A stretch of 64,000 bases of DNA, taken from the NCBI RefSeq assembly GCF_028288205.1, contig NZ_JAQBOD010000018.1, positions 62,001 through 126,000 of the forward strand, given 5' to 3'. Each line of letters starts with the position of its first letter. Position 1 is the first letter of the stretch. The DNA is from Mucilaginibacter sp. (GTDB taxonomy: Bacteria; Bacteroidota; Bacteroidia; Sphingobacteriales; Sphingobacteriaceae). This document shows positions 8,800 to 17,825 of the stretch, piece after piece. Below the pieces are notes generated by a model that was given only the letters and a program-made list of their open reading frames with translations, made no database searches and was not told where the DNA came from. The translations under genes were made by a program, and so were the position numbers.

Positions 8800-9711
8800 A
8801 TGGAGAATCAACAAGGACAAGAACCTAAAAAAAATTCGAATGTTATTTACTTTTTGATAGTAGTAATAATTGCATTATTAGGCACCGACGTGTATTTATA
8901 CATGAAGAAAAATAATTCTGATGTTAAAATAGCCTATCAGGCTGATGAAAAAACCCGGCTGCAAACCGAACTGGATAGCTTAGAGGCGCAGATTGAGCAG
9001 GTTAATGCAGGTAAAACAAAAATGACGGCAGAGATGATAGCAAAAAACGACTCATTAAAAGCCAAGATAAAAGTACTGCGGGTTGCCTTAGCTAAAGGCA
9101 AACTAACCGCAGCCGAGCTGAGCCAGGCACAGGAAGATGTAAAACAGCTGCGCTACTTTGTTACCAAGTACACTGCCGATATTGATGAACTAAAAAAACA
9201 AAATGTTAATTTAACTACCGAAAGGGATACCTTAAAAACCAACCTGACAACCGTTAGCGAAAAAGCCAGTACACTTGAAAAACAAAACCAGGATTTGGAT
9301 ACCAAGGTAAAAGTAGCTTCGGCTTTAAAAGTTGCTACTACAAGCGTAGTTGGGTACAAGGTTAAAAAGAATGGCAAGGAAGTTGACGAGACCAAAGCTA
9401 AAAACGTTAATAAGCTAAAGATTAACTTTACTGTGGCAAGCAATGCCGTGGCAGCAAAAGCATCGCACGATGTTTATATACGTATTATTGACCCAACAGG
9501 CAACCTGATAACAGGCACCGATAGCGGTACATTTACTGCCGATGGCCAGGATCTGCAATCGACCTATAAAACATCAATTGATTTTAAAGATGATGGCATT
9601 AATTATACGGTTGACTGGACCTATGGATCACCTTTTCAAAAAGGCACTTATACTGTATTGTTATATGCCGATGGTTATACTATGGGTAAAACAAGTGTGA
9701 CGTTTAAATAA
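8800..9711 (+). CDS. Membrane-anchored coiled-coil protein of unknown function
   Basis: I do not recognise a named family for this 303-residue protein. A charged N-terminus is followed by one membrane span (about residues 16-33, VIYFLIVVIIALLGTDVYLYM), then a long heptad-rich region (about 45-165) predicted as coiled coil. A C-terminal ~120-residue region is rich in beta-forming stretches (VYIRIIDPTGNLI, GTYTVLLYADGY) and resembles an Ig-like or jelly-roll fold. The layout suggests an inner-membrane anchor with a periplasmic stalk and a globular head. It stands alone between the divergent GHL10 gene and the converging pdhB, and ends at a strong bidirectional terminator. Confidence 0.75.
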   Translation: MENQQGQEPKKNSNVIYFLIVVIIALLGTDVYLYMKKNNSDVKIAYQADEKTRLQTELDSLEAQIEQVNAGKTKMTAEMIAKNDSLKAKIKVLRVALAKGKLTAAELSQAQEDVKQLRYFVTKYTADIDELKKQNVNLTTERDTLKTNLTTVSEKASTLEKQNQDLDTKVKVASALKVATTSVVGYKVKKNGKEVDETKAKNVNKLKINFTVASNAVAAKASHDVYIRIIDPTGNLITGTDSGTFTADGQDLQSTYKTSIDFKDDGINYTVDWTYGSPFQKGTYTVLLYADGYTMGKTSVTFK

Positions 9712-9742
9712 AAGAAAATCTTCTTGAATGTCAGGAAGGATT

Positions 9743-9786
9743 AAAAACAAAAAGCCTGTTATGGAAATAACAGGCTTTTTGTTTTT
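9743..9786. terminator. Bidirectional intrinsic terminator
   Basis: AAAAAGCCTGTTAT and ATAACAGGCTTTTT form a perfect stem. A-rich sequence lies on the left and T-rich sequence on the right, so the hairpin can stop both the coiled-coil gene (+) and pdhB (-). Confidence 0.9.
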
Positions 9787-9808
9787 AATCATATTTTACT
9801 TACATATC

Positions 9809-10792
9809 TTACTTGGTAACATACATTACCTCTTTAACTGCTTTAATAACTCTTTCAGGGTTTGGCAGGTATTCCTGTATAAGGGTTGGGGCATAAGGCA
9901 ATGGTACATCGCCACCCATAATGCGTAGTATAGGTGCATCTAAATAATCAAACGCGTCTTTTTGTACTTTAAAGGCAATTTCGGTAGCTATAGAGCCTAA
10001 GGGCCAGCTTTCTTCAATCAATACCAGGCGGTTGGTTTTTTTAACCGAGTTAATAACCGTTTCATAATCAATAGGGCGAACGGTACGCAGATCTATAACC
10101 TCGGCGCTGATGCCTTCTTTTTCCAGTTCGGCAGCAGCGGCGTTAACCACTTTCATGATCTTGCCAAAACCAACAAGCGTTACATCGGTACCCACTTTAG
10201 TTACCGCGGCTTTCCCAATCGGGATATAATAGGTTTCTTCAGGTACTTCGCCTTTATCGCCATACATTAATTCCGACTCCATAAAAATAACCGGATCAGG
10301 ATCAATAATAGCCGATTTTAATAAGCCTTTAGCATCTGCAGGGTTTGATGGTACAACCACCTTTAATCCGGGGCAGTTAGCATACCAATTTTCGAAACAT
10401 TGGCTGTGTTGTGAGCTTAACATACCCGCGTTACCTGTTGGACCGCGGAAAACGATTGGCACAGAAAACTGACCACCGCTCATCGACATGATTTTGGCAG
10501 CGCCGTTTATCACCTGGTCAATCGCCACTAACGAAAAGTTAAAGGTCATGAACTCGATGATAGGTTTTAAGCCATTCATGGCCGACCCTATGCCTATACC
10601 GGCAAAGCCTAATTCAGAGATAGGTGTATCTATTACGCGTTTAGCGCCAAACTCGTCCAACATGCCCTGGCTAACTTTATAGGCACCGTTATATTCGGCA
10701 ACCTCTTCACCCATCAGGTATATTTTATCATCGTTGCGCATTTCTTCAACCATGGCCTCACGAAGTGCTTCTCTGAACTGTATTTCTCTCAT
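9809..10792 (-). CDS. pdhB: Pyruvate dehydrogenase E1 component, beta subunit
   Basis: This is the beta subunit of the thiamine-diphosphate-dependent E1 enzyme that decarboxylates pyruvate and acetylates the lipoyl group of E2. I place the start at 10792 (MREIQFREALREAMVEEM), the family N-terminus. The longer ORF adds 15 residues with no family match. The resulting 327 residues are typical. Markers are EEVAEYNGAYKVSQGM, DTPISELGFAGIGIGSAM, MSGGQFSVPIVFRGPTG, SQHSQCFENWYANCPGLKVV and EESWPLGSIATEI. A 2-oxoisovalerate-type E1 beta is the alternative, but EVAEYNGAYKVSQG favours pyruvate. The alpha subunit is not in the window. Confidence 0.92.
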   Translation of the reverse strand: MREIQFREALREAMVEEMRNDDKIYLMGEEVAEYNGAYKVSQGMLDEFGAKRVIDTPISELGFAGIGIGSAMNGLKPIIEFMTFNFSLVAIDQVINGAAKIMSMSGGQFSVPIVFRGPTGNAGMLSSQHSQCFENWYANCPGLKVVVPSNPADAKGLLKSAIIDPDPVIFMESELMYGDKGEVPEETYYIPIGKAAVTKVGTDVTLVGFGKIMKVVNAAAAELEKEGISAEVIDLRTVRPIDYETVINSVKKTNRLVLIEESWPLGSIATEIAFKVQKDAFDYLDAPILRIMGGDVPLPYAPTLIQEYLPNPERVIKAVKEVMYVTK

Positions 10793-10897
10793 CGTATTAA
10801 TTAAAATGATGTTTTTTTGGAACGCAAATATAAACACTAAAGTGTTAAATGCAATTGATGGCGCTTAACGCATAAGGTTTTTACATTAGTTAGTATT

Positions 10898-10905
10898 TAA
10901 ATTTG
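10898..10905 (+). promoter_or_regulatory. TAnnTTTG -7 box upstream of the DUF4153 gene
   Basis: TAAATTTG fits the -7 consensus and lies 29 nt before the ATG at 10935. No clear -33 TTTG is at the expected distance. Confidence 0.35.
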
Positions 10906-10934
10906 ATTACATTAGATTTATAAACCTTATCTTA

Positions 10935-12833
10935 ATGAAATTTCCTTCCATAAAAAGCCTTGTCGATGGCATTGAAAATACAGTTAAGCGCTTCCCTTTC
11001 GAAGTGTTGTTTGCATTAGTCGGCACAGCCGCGGCAGTTACCAATACCGAGTGGATAAACAAAACACCAGTTGTCGAAAGCTGGTGCATACGCACTATGC
11101 TGATAGCCAACCTGGGTCTGTTGCTTAGCCTTGCCGTTACTTTGTATACCGGCAGCAAGGATATAAAAGGCACAGCTAAGCTTGTTTTTAAATTTATAGC
11201 CGCTTTATTTGCATTAGGTCTGATATTGCTGTTAAACCCGGCCGAGCGAAGTGCCGATTATTTCAGGTTCTTTTTATTTAGCCTGGGCTTTCACTTGCTG
11301 GTGTCATTTGCGGCATTTACCAATAAATATCATGTACAGGGCTTTTGGCAGTTTAACAAAACCATTTTTCTGCGTTTTCTGGCGGGTGTATTATATAGCG
11401 CGGTTTTATATATGGGGCTTTCTGCCGCATTAGCTGCTGCCAATTTTCTATTCAATTTAAAAATAGAATGGCGCACTTACGTGGTGTTATGGTATTGTAT
11501 AGCCGGTATTTTTAACACGCTCTTTTTTCTTGCCGGTATTCCTGCCAATACGGCTGCGCTTAATGAAGATACCAGCTACCCTAAAGGATTAAAGATATTT
11601 ACACAATATGTATTAATACCGCTGGCTACGGTTTATGTGTTGATATTACTGGCTTATGAAGTAAAATTGATAGTCCAATGGAGTCTGCCAAAGGGTATGG
11701 TATCAAACCTTATTTTGGGATATGCTGTTTTTGGGATACTATCCATACTGCTTATCTATCCCATACGCGAGCAGGAAAACAATAAATGGATAAAGACTTA
11801 TGCCCGCAATTTTTATTTCTTGCTGATACCGCTATTGGTATTACTTTTCCTGGCAATGGGCAGGCGGATATTTGCCTATGGTATTACAGAAGAGCGCTAT
11901 TTTCTACTGATCCTGGCTTTTTGGTTATTGTTTATAACGGCCTATTTCCTATTATCGAAAAAGCAAAATATAAAGGTAATACCAGTTTCGTTATGCTTGT
12001 TAACGTTGCTGTCAATATATGGTCCGCAAAGCGCTTTTTCGATATCCACCTATTCGCAGCGCCGTATATTGATCAATATATTTAAAAAGAACAATGCCTA
12101 CAAAAATGACAAACTGGTATCGGTAAACGGTAAGATCAATAAGATAGAAGGAAATGACGCGGTTGAAAAATTGAGGTATCTTATATTTAATAAAGAACTA
12201 AACACTTTGCAGCCATATGTTAATGCCGATCTTGATGCGGTGCGCGACTCGATAGATCATAATAAAGGGAAATGGAAAACCTATATTAGTGATAGCAAGT
12301 ACGAATTAAAAGGCCGTGAATTTGAGTGGGTGAAAAAGTATTTAGGATTAGATAAATTTGATACAAAATATAGTTACTTGGGAACAGATTCGTTGGGGGT
12401 AAATTCGAGAGACTTCTACCGTTTTAGAACCAAAGGCGATGTGATTAGTGTGCTAAATTATGATTATATGGTTGATGCTAATGGACTTGATACGGGTATG
12501 ATAGAATTTAATGGTTTAAGCTTCCGTCATAAAATTTCATCATATACACTATTAGTGCTTAAGATCGACAATGAGGAGGTTACTTTTAGAGATGATGAGC
12601 TGGCAGCTGATTTGTTGAAAAGAAAAGATCTTAATAGTTATTCAGAAGAAAACGGTTCAAATAATGGGAAAAATAACTATACTGTACCGCCAGCTTTACT
12701 GACCTTAAAAAAACAAACTAAAAATTATACAATTACTTTATTGATAGATGATTTTGAATTTGGCCAGCCAAAAAAAGGGGTTATTAAACCAATGTATGTA
12801 GCAGGTATGTATCTTATTAAAAAAAGGGGTTAG
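10935..12833 (+). CDS. DUF4153 family integral membrane protein
   Basis: This 632-residue protein has about a dozen hydrophobic spans in its first ~400 residues, followed by a soluble C-terminal region of ~230 residues. The N-terminus SIKSLVDGIENTVKRFPFEVL and the membrane region match the DUF4153 proteins common in Bacteroidota, whose function is not known to me. The soluble tail (from about residue 385: YSQRRILINIFKKNNAYKND) contains KINKIEGNDAVEKLRYL and is strongly charged. It runs tail-to-tail with the downstream subtilase gene, and a palindrome that can act as a terminator follows immediately. A role in envelope transport is possible, but the sequence does not show it. Confidence 0.8.
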   Translation: MKFPSIKSLVDGIENTVKRFPFEVLFALVGTAAAVTNTEWINKTPVVESWCIRTMLIANLGLLLSLAVTLYTGSKDIKGTAKLVFKFIAALFALGLILLLNPAERSADYFRFFLFSLGFHLLVSFAAFTNKYHVQGFWQFNKTIFLRFLAGVLYSAVLYMGLSAALAAANFLFNLKIEWRTYVVLWYCIAGIFNTLFFLAGIPANTAALNEDTSYPKGLKIFTQYVLIPLATVYVLILLAYEVKLIVQWSLPKGMVSNLILGYAVFGILSILLIYPIREQENNKWIKTYARNFYFLLIPLLVLLFLAMGRRIFAYGITEERYFLLILAFWLLFITAYFLLSKKQNIKVIPVSLCLLTLLSIYGPQSAFSISTYSQRRILINIFKKNNAYKNDKLVSVNGKINKIEGNDAVEKLRYLIFNKELNTLQPYVNADLDAVRDSIDHNKGKWKTYISDSKYELKGREFEWVKKYLGLDKFDTKYSYLGTDSLGVNSRDFYRFRTKGDVISVLNYDYMVDANGLDTGMIEFNGLSFRHKISSYTLLVLKIDNEEVTFRDDELAADLLKRKDLNSYSEENGSNNGKNNYTVPPALLTLKKQTKNYTITLLIDDFEFGQPKKGVIKPMYVAGMYLIKKRG

Positions 12834-12864
12834 CTTTGACAACTTTTAAAAAGTCGTCAAAGCT
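12832..12864. terminator. 33-nt palindrome between convergent genes (palindrome family, copy A)
   Basis: AGCTTTGAC...GTCAAAGCT flanks an AACTTTTAAAAAGT centre. It lies just after the DUF4153 stop and close to the end of the converging subtilase gene, so it probably terminates both. It belongs to the same palindrome family as 54895-54927 and 61586-61618. Confidence 0.7.
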
Positions 12865-12879
12865 TTCATTACTTACCTG

Positions 12880-14523
12880 CTACTTCTTCCGCTCCCCCTT
12901 TAACTGTGATGCCAACTGGATAGCTTTATAAGCATTTACAATACCACCTGTTTTTGATAACGTTGTAAAATCAACCTTTTCGGTTTTGCTACCTGGTTTT
13001 AGCACCATAGTACCGGTTAACGGGGTTGCCGATGCAAGGATAACCTGCTTTAATTGTTTAGCGCTCAGCTCGGGGTAGTATTCCAATATCAGTGCAGCCA
13101 AACCTGCTGTTATAGGCGATGAAAAGCTGGTGCCATCCGCGGTATTAAATTCGGCATCCATATCTATCGAGGTTACTTTTGCCCCCGGCGCGAAGACATC
13201 AACATTCTTTTTACCGTAATTACTAAAGGTAGCCGCCAGATTTTCGTCTAACTTAGCGCCTGACGCGCCTACCGATATTACATTATCCGCATCTGTTGAT
13301 GAACCATCAGCAAATGTATCATTAGGGAACTCTGGTTTTTCATCCACATCCTGGTTATCATTGCCCGATGCCTGTACCAGCAGCACATCTTTTGAGGCTG
13401 CATATTTAAAAGCCGCGTCAACCCAATCTTTATGGGGCGATATTTTTTTACCAAAGCTCATGTTAATGATCTTGGCGCCATTATCAACTGCGTAGCGTAT
13501 CGCGTTAGCAATATCTTTATCATACTCATCGCCATTAGGTACAGCTTTTATGCTCATTATGCGCACATTATCGGCAACGCCATCAATACCATAGCCATTA
13601 TTACGCACAGCGCCAATTAAGCCGGCAACGCCTGTTCCGTGCGATGCATCGGGATTTTTTAATATGTTATTACCATAAGGTTTGCCGTCCTGCACGTCCG
13701 GGTTATCGCCAACAATACTTTTACGGGTACCCAGGTCAGGGTTAACATCGTTATTAAGCTTGGTCAGATAATCACTTAGTTCTTTAATTATTTTTCCGTT
13801 ATCGCCGCTTTCCTGCTCAAAAACAGAGGCCCATATACCCTTGCTTTGGGCAATGGTATCGTTAGTGGTATTGGTTATTTTAACCAGGTCGGCCTTATTA
13901 AAAGTGGACGAAGAGCTCAATTTCAATTCTCTTTTAATATAGCCGCTGGTTGCCATTAAAGCGCCCATCATTGGCTGAAGCTGTTGGATCTCGCCGTTTG
14001 ATTTTGTTATGGTTTCATCATGGGTGGTTTTAACCTTTAGCCAGTAGGCATATTCTTTTTCGCCGCCCGCGGGTGCCGTGGTTAAAGTTTCGTACTTAGG
14101 TTTTAAGCGGTTGTATTCTCTTACTTCCTCAGTAGTTTCGGTATAATCAACCTTGCCGCCCGGGCCGCCAAGAAAATCCCAGCCGTGTACATCATCTACA
14201 TAACCATTATGGTCATCGTCAATACCGTTCCCGGGGATCTCTTTGGTATTTACCCAAAGAATACTTTTCAGGTCAGTTTGAGTAGTATCTATACCGCTGT
14301 CAATAGTAGCTATTACTACTGTTTTACTTTTTTTACCTTTTAAAAACTGATAAGTATTATTTAAGCTGATGCCGTAAAAGCCGTCAGTCTTCAGGTCCAT
14401 AAGGTGCCAGTTTTTTGGCAGATCAACCGGCGCGGCCGGAGCAATTTGCGCTGAAATATTTAAACTTAAAAGCAAAGCTCCGCATAGCGCGGAACCGAAG
14501 ATATAATTCCGGAAATTAGTCAT
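12880..14523 (-). CDS. Secreted S8 subtilisin-like serine protease
   Basis: This subtilase of 547 residues has an N-terminal signal peptide (GSALCGALLLSLNISAQ). The catalytic triad is complete: Asp in VIATIDSGIDTTQTDL, His in DASHGTGVAGLIGAV and Ser in DGTSFSSPITAGLAAL. The oxyanion Asn is in QASGNDNQDVDE. A roughly 150-residue insertion between the Asp and His motifs (about residues 115-270) is a feature of this Bacteroidota subgroup. It contains a helical region and the GIDDDHNGYVDDVHGWDF segment. There is no C-terminal sorting domain, so the protein probably stays periplasmic. The downstream side has a palindromic terminator. Its substrate is unknown. Confidence 0.93.
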   Translation of the reverse strand: MTNFRNYIFGSALCGALLLSLNISAQIAPAAPVDLPKNWHLMDLKTDGFYGISLNNTYQFLKGKKSKTVVIATIDSGIDTTQTDLKSILWVNTKEIPGNGIDDDHNGYVDDVHGWDFLGGPGGKVDYTETTEEVREYNRLKPKYETLTTAPAGGEKEYAYWLKVKTTHDETITKSNGEIQQLQPMMGALMATSGYIKRELKLSSSSTFNKADLVKITNTTNDTIAQSKGIWASVFEQESGDNGKIIKELSDYLTKLNNDVNPDLGTRKSIVGDNPDVQDGKPYGNNILKNPDASHGTGVAGLIGAVRNNGYGIDGVADNVRIMSIKAVPNGDEYDKDIANAIRYAVDNGAKIINMSFGKKISPHKDWVDAAFKYAASKDVLLVQASGNDNQDVDEKPEFPNDTFADGSSTDADNVISVGASGAKLDENLAATFSNYGKKNVDVFAPGAKVTSIDMDAEFNTADGTSFSSPITAGLAALILEYYPELSAKQLKQVILASATPLTGTMVLKPGSKTEKVDFTTLSKTGGIVNAYKAIQLASQLKGERKK

Positions 14524-14546
14524 GTATATAAATTTTGTGTAATATA

Positions 14547-16088
14547 TTATAAATCAAATTTAATTGCCTGTGCCAAAGGTAATTTTGTTGAATAATTAAT
14601 GGTGTTGGTTTGTCGCCTCATATAAACCTTCCACGCATCTGATCCTGATTCGCGGCCACCGCCGGTTTCTTTTTCGCCGCCAAACGCGCCGCCAATTTCC
14701 GCTCCCGACGTGCCAATGTTAACATTAGCAATTCCGCAATCTGATCCGGCATTAGATAAGAACGTTTCTGCCTCGCGTAAATTGTTGGTTATGATGGCTG
14801 ATGATAAACCTTGCGGCACACCGTTTTGTAAAGCAAGGGCTTCATCCAGCGTTTTATACTTTATTAGATAAAGTATGGGCGCAAATGTTTCATGCTGTAC
14901 AATGCTAAAATAATTTTCCACTTCGGCCACACAAGGCTTAACATAACAGCTGGATGAATAGTTTTCGCCTTCCAGCTTGCCGCCTTCAACTACAAACTTA
15001 CCGCCTTCGGCTTTGCATTTTTCTATGCTGTCTAAATAAAGCTTCACTGCGTCATGATCTATCAGCGGACCCATATGATTATTTTCATCCAGCGGATTAC
15101 CAATGCGTATCTGCCCGTATGCCTTTACCAGTTTTTGCTTAAACGCCTCGTAAATATTTTCATGGATAATTAGCCTGCGGGTGCTGGTGCAGCGTTGCCC
15201 GGCCGTGCCCACGGCGCCAAATACCGCGCCTATCAGCGCCATATCCAGGTCGGCATTTTCAGTTATAATGATAGCATTGTTACCACCAAGCTCTAACAAG
15301 CTACGTCCCAAACGTGCGCCAACTGCCGCGCCGACAGCCTTACCCATACGGGTTGAGCCGGTGGCCGATATTAAAGGCACGCGTTTATCATTCGCCATTA
15401 ATTCGCCAATGTTCCTGTCGCCAATAATTAAACAGGATACACCTTCGTCAATATGATGCTTTTTAAATACAGCCTGCGCGATATGCTGGCAGGCAATAGC
15501 GGTTAACGGGGTTTTTTCTGATGGTTTCCATATACAAACATCCCCGCAAACCCAGGCCAGCATTGCGTTCCAGCTCCATACCGCTACCGGGAAGTTGAAT
15601 GCGGATATAATACCCACAATGCCTAACGGGTGATATTGCTCATACATGCGGTGCTCGGGTCTTTCAGAGTGCATGGTTAGGCCGTAAAGCTGGCGGCTCA
15701 GGCCTACGGCAAAGTCGGCAATGTCTATCATTTCCTGCACCTCGCCCATGCCTTCCTGCAGGCTCTTGCCCATTTCGTATGATACCAGCTTGCCTAAATG
15801 AGCTTTGTTATCGCGCAGGGCGTTGCCAATCTCGCGCACTATCTCGCCCCGCTTAGGCACGGGAATGGTGCGCCAATTAATAAATGCTTTGGCGGCCTGC
15901 TCCACTACTATATTATATTCTTTTTCGGTAGCGATATTAACAGATGCTATCTTTTGCCCGTCTACAGGCGAGATAACATCTTTAATAACGGTATTTGGCC
16001 CGCTGCTCCATATATTACCCGTGCTGTAAGCATGGTTTATGTTATCTATATGTAAATGTTTTAGTGTATCTGTAATATCCACGCCCAT
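14547..16088 (-). CDS. Aldehyde dehydrogenase, ALDH7-type (aminoadipate-semialdehyde dehydrogenase-like)
   Basis: This NAD(P)-dependent aldehyde dehydrogenase has 513 residues. The catalytic Cys is in GAVGTAGQRCTSTRRLI and the general-base Glu in SLLELGGNNAIIIT. KPSEKTPLTAI is the cofactor-binding block and SATGSTRMGKAVG the Rossmann Gly motif. The GGNNAII and CTSTRR variants, together with IGGAFGGEKETGGGRESGSDAWK near the C-terminus, are typical of family 7 (antiquitin/AmaB). That family oxidises 2-aminoadipate semialdehyde (piperideine-6-carboxylate) in lysine catabolism. The sub-family assignment is moderately sure; the general class is certain. It lies upstream of the subtilase gene by 23 bp, so the two may be co-transcribed without a functional link. 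Confidence 0.9.
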   Translation of the reverse strand: MGVDITDTLKHLHIDNINHAYSTGNIWSSGPNTVIKDVISPVDGQKIASVNIATEKEYNIVVEQAAKAFINWRTIPVPKRGEIVREIGNALRDNKAHLGKLVSYEMGKSLQEGMGEVQEMIDIADFAVGLSRQLYGLTMHSERPEHRMYEQYHPLGIVGIISAFNFPVAVWSWNAMLAWVCGDVCIWKPSEKTPLTAIACQHIAQAVFKKHHIDEGVSCLIIGDRNIGELMANDKRVPLISATGSTRMGKAVGAAVGARLGRSLLELGGNNAIIITENADLDMALIGAVFGAVGTAGQRCTSTRRLIIHENIYEAFKQKLVKAYGQIRIGNPLDENNHMGPLIDHDAVKLYLDSIEKCKAEGGKFVVEGGKLEGENYSSSCYVKPCVAEVENYFSIVQHETFAPILYLIKYKTLDEALALQNGVPQGLSSAIITNNLREAETFLSNAGSDCGIANVNIGTSGAEIGGAFGGEKETGGGRESGSDAWKVYMRRQTNTINYSTKLPLAQAIKFDL

Positions 16089-16333
16089 AATTCGTTACTT
16101 TGTATTATCAAAGGTAAAAAATCTTTAAGGCAATTATTATCAACTCATCCTATTGCCACCAATTGCTTAGTATTAGTAATCAAGGCTTTGCAAATAACGA
16201 TGTTGAAAATGTTTGTATGTTGAAAACTAAATTGCTTTACAGGCGCTTTTATCTTGTAATTTAAACACAGCTAAAGCTTGGTAAGTGACATAAAAAGTTG
16301 CATATTAAGCCCATTGTTCTGAAACACTATTGA

Positions 16334-17737
16334 ATGGAAGAAGAATTTGAATTTGGTTTTACCGAAGATCCAAAGTTTTCGGTAGAACGGTACGAGGAAA
16401 TGATTCGTAATCATGACCAGTACTTTTTTGATGCCCAGGCGTTTGAGAACATTATCGATTATTATATCGAAAAGAACGACCCCGCCAAGGCGCTGCAGGT
16501 AACAGAGTATGCCATTAATCAACATCCTTTTGCCGCTGTATTTTTAATTAAGCAAGCCCAGCTTTTAGCTATCACCAATCATGTCACGCAGGCATTTGCG
16601 GCTTTAGATAAAGCAGCAATGCTCGAAGCATCTGACGCGGATATATATATCATCCGCGGTAATATGTATGAGAGTATGGAGCGTTATGCCGAGGCACTTG
16701 AGAATTATGAAAAGGCCCTTGACCTTGCCGAAGAAACCGACGAAGTACTACTGCATATAGCCTACGTTTACCAAAACATGGGCGATTACGAAACATCCAT
16801 TACTTACCTAAAGCTTTGCCTTAAGCAAAACATGGAAAACCAGGATGCTTTATATGAACTGGCCTTCTGTTATGATGTGCTGGATAACCAGGAAGAAAGC
16901 GTTCAGTTTTATCAGCAGTATATAGATACAGAACCGTACAGTTATGCCGCATGGTATAACCTGGGTAACGCGTTTACCAAGCTTAGCCTGTTTGAAAAGG
17001 CTATTGACGCGTACGATTATGCCATCCTGATAAAAGATAGCTTTGCATCTGCTTACTTTAATAAGGGTAACGCGTTGGTTAATCTGGAAAAATATGCGGA
17101 GGCTATTGAAGTTTATCGGCATACATTTGAGTATGAGCAGCCTAACGCTGATACTTATTGCGCCATTGGCGAATGCTATGAAAAGCTGGAGCAGATGGAT
17201 GATGCACGGGCCTTTTATAAAAAATCGGTTAAAATGGACCCTAAGCTGGCCGATGCCTGGTTTGGTATAGGTGTTACGCTTGATTTTGAAGAACGCTATT
17301 TTGAGGCCCTGCACTTTTACAAAAAAGCGCTTGATCTTGATCTGATCAATGCCGATTACTGGTTTGCTATTGCCGATGCAGAATATAAGCTTGGCCATAT
17401 GGACGAAGCCGAAGAGGCTTACGAAAAAGTGGTAGAGCTAAACCCAATGGATATTGATGCCTGGCTGGATTACTCATCTATATTATATGAGCAAAAAAGA
17501 TTGGTTGGTGCTATCGAGATCATATCGCAAGCCATAAAAAACAACCCGGAAGCGGCAGAATTGTACTACCGCATGGTAGCCTACCTGTTTGCTAAAGGCG
17601 AGTATAACGAAGCATTAAGCCATCTGGAACAGGCTTTGACTACCGACCCGGAAAAACATTATATATTATTTGACTACCTGCCTCAATTGCAGGAAAACAA
17701 GGTGATATTGGATATAATTAACCGATACGCTAAGTAA
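16334..17737 (+). CDS. Tetratricopeptide repeat protein
   Basis: This 467-residue protein is built of about twelve consecutive TPR units. Examples are ADIYIIRGNMYESMERYAEA, AAWYNLGNAFTKLSLFEKA, ASAYFNKGNALVNLEKYAEA and ADAWFGIGVTLDFEERYFEA, each with the usual W/Y/A/P pattern of the 34-residue repeat. There is no signal peptide, so the protein is cytoplasmic. The acidic N-terminus (EEEFEFGFTEDP) precedes the repeats. Such a scaffold normally mediates protein-protein contacts, but its partner is unknown. It is the only gene of its transcript, flanked by a diverging gene and by a strong terminator. The first ATG at 16334 is the best start. Confidence 0.9.
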   Translation: MEEEFEFGFTEDPKFSVERYEEMIRNHDQYFFDAQAFENIIDYYIEKNDPAKALQVTEYAINQHPFAAVFLIKQAQLLAITNHVTQAFAALDKAAMLEASDADIYIIRGNMYESMERYAEALENYEKALDLAEETDEVLLHIAYVYQNMGDYETSITYLKLCLKQNMENQDALYELAFCYDVLDNQEESVQFYQQYIDTEPYSYAAWYNLGNAFTKLSLFEKAIDAYDYAILIKDSFASAYFNKGNALVNLEKYAEAIEVYRHTFEYEQPNADTYCAIGECYEKLEQMDDARAFYKKSVKMDPKLADAWFGIGVTLDFEERYFEALHFYKKALDLDLINADYWFAIADAEYKLGHMDEAEEAYEKVVELNPMDIDAWLDYSSILYEQKRLVGAIEIISQAIKNNPEAAELYYRMVAYLFAKGEYNEALSHLEQALTTDPEKHYILFDYLPQLQENKVILDIINRYAK

Positions 17738-17753
17738 TAGTTAATTTGCTGTT

Positions 17754-17790
17754 AAAAAAGCTAAAACGTTTCCCGTTTTAGCTTTTTTTT
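17754..17790 (+). terminator. Intrinsic terminator after the TPR gene
   Basis: AAAAAGCTAAAACG and CGTTTTAGCTTTTTTTT form a stem with a short loop and a long T-tract, 17 nt after the TPR stop codon. Confidence 0.9.
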
Positions 17791-17825
17791 ATGACTTTTA
17801 CGGCCAACACAACAACATCGTTTTT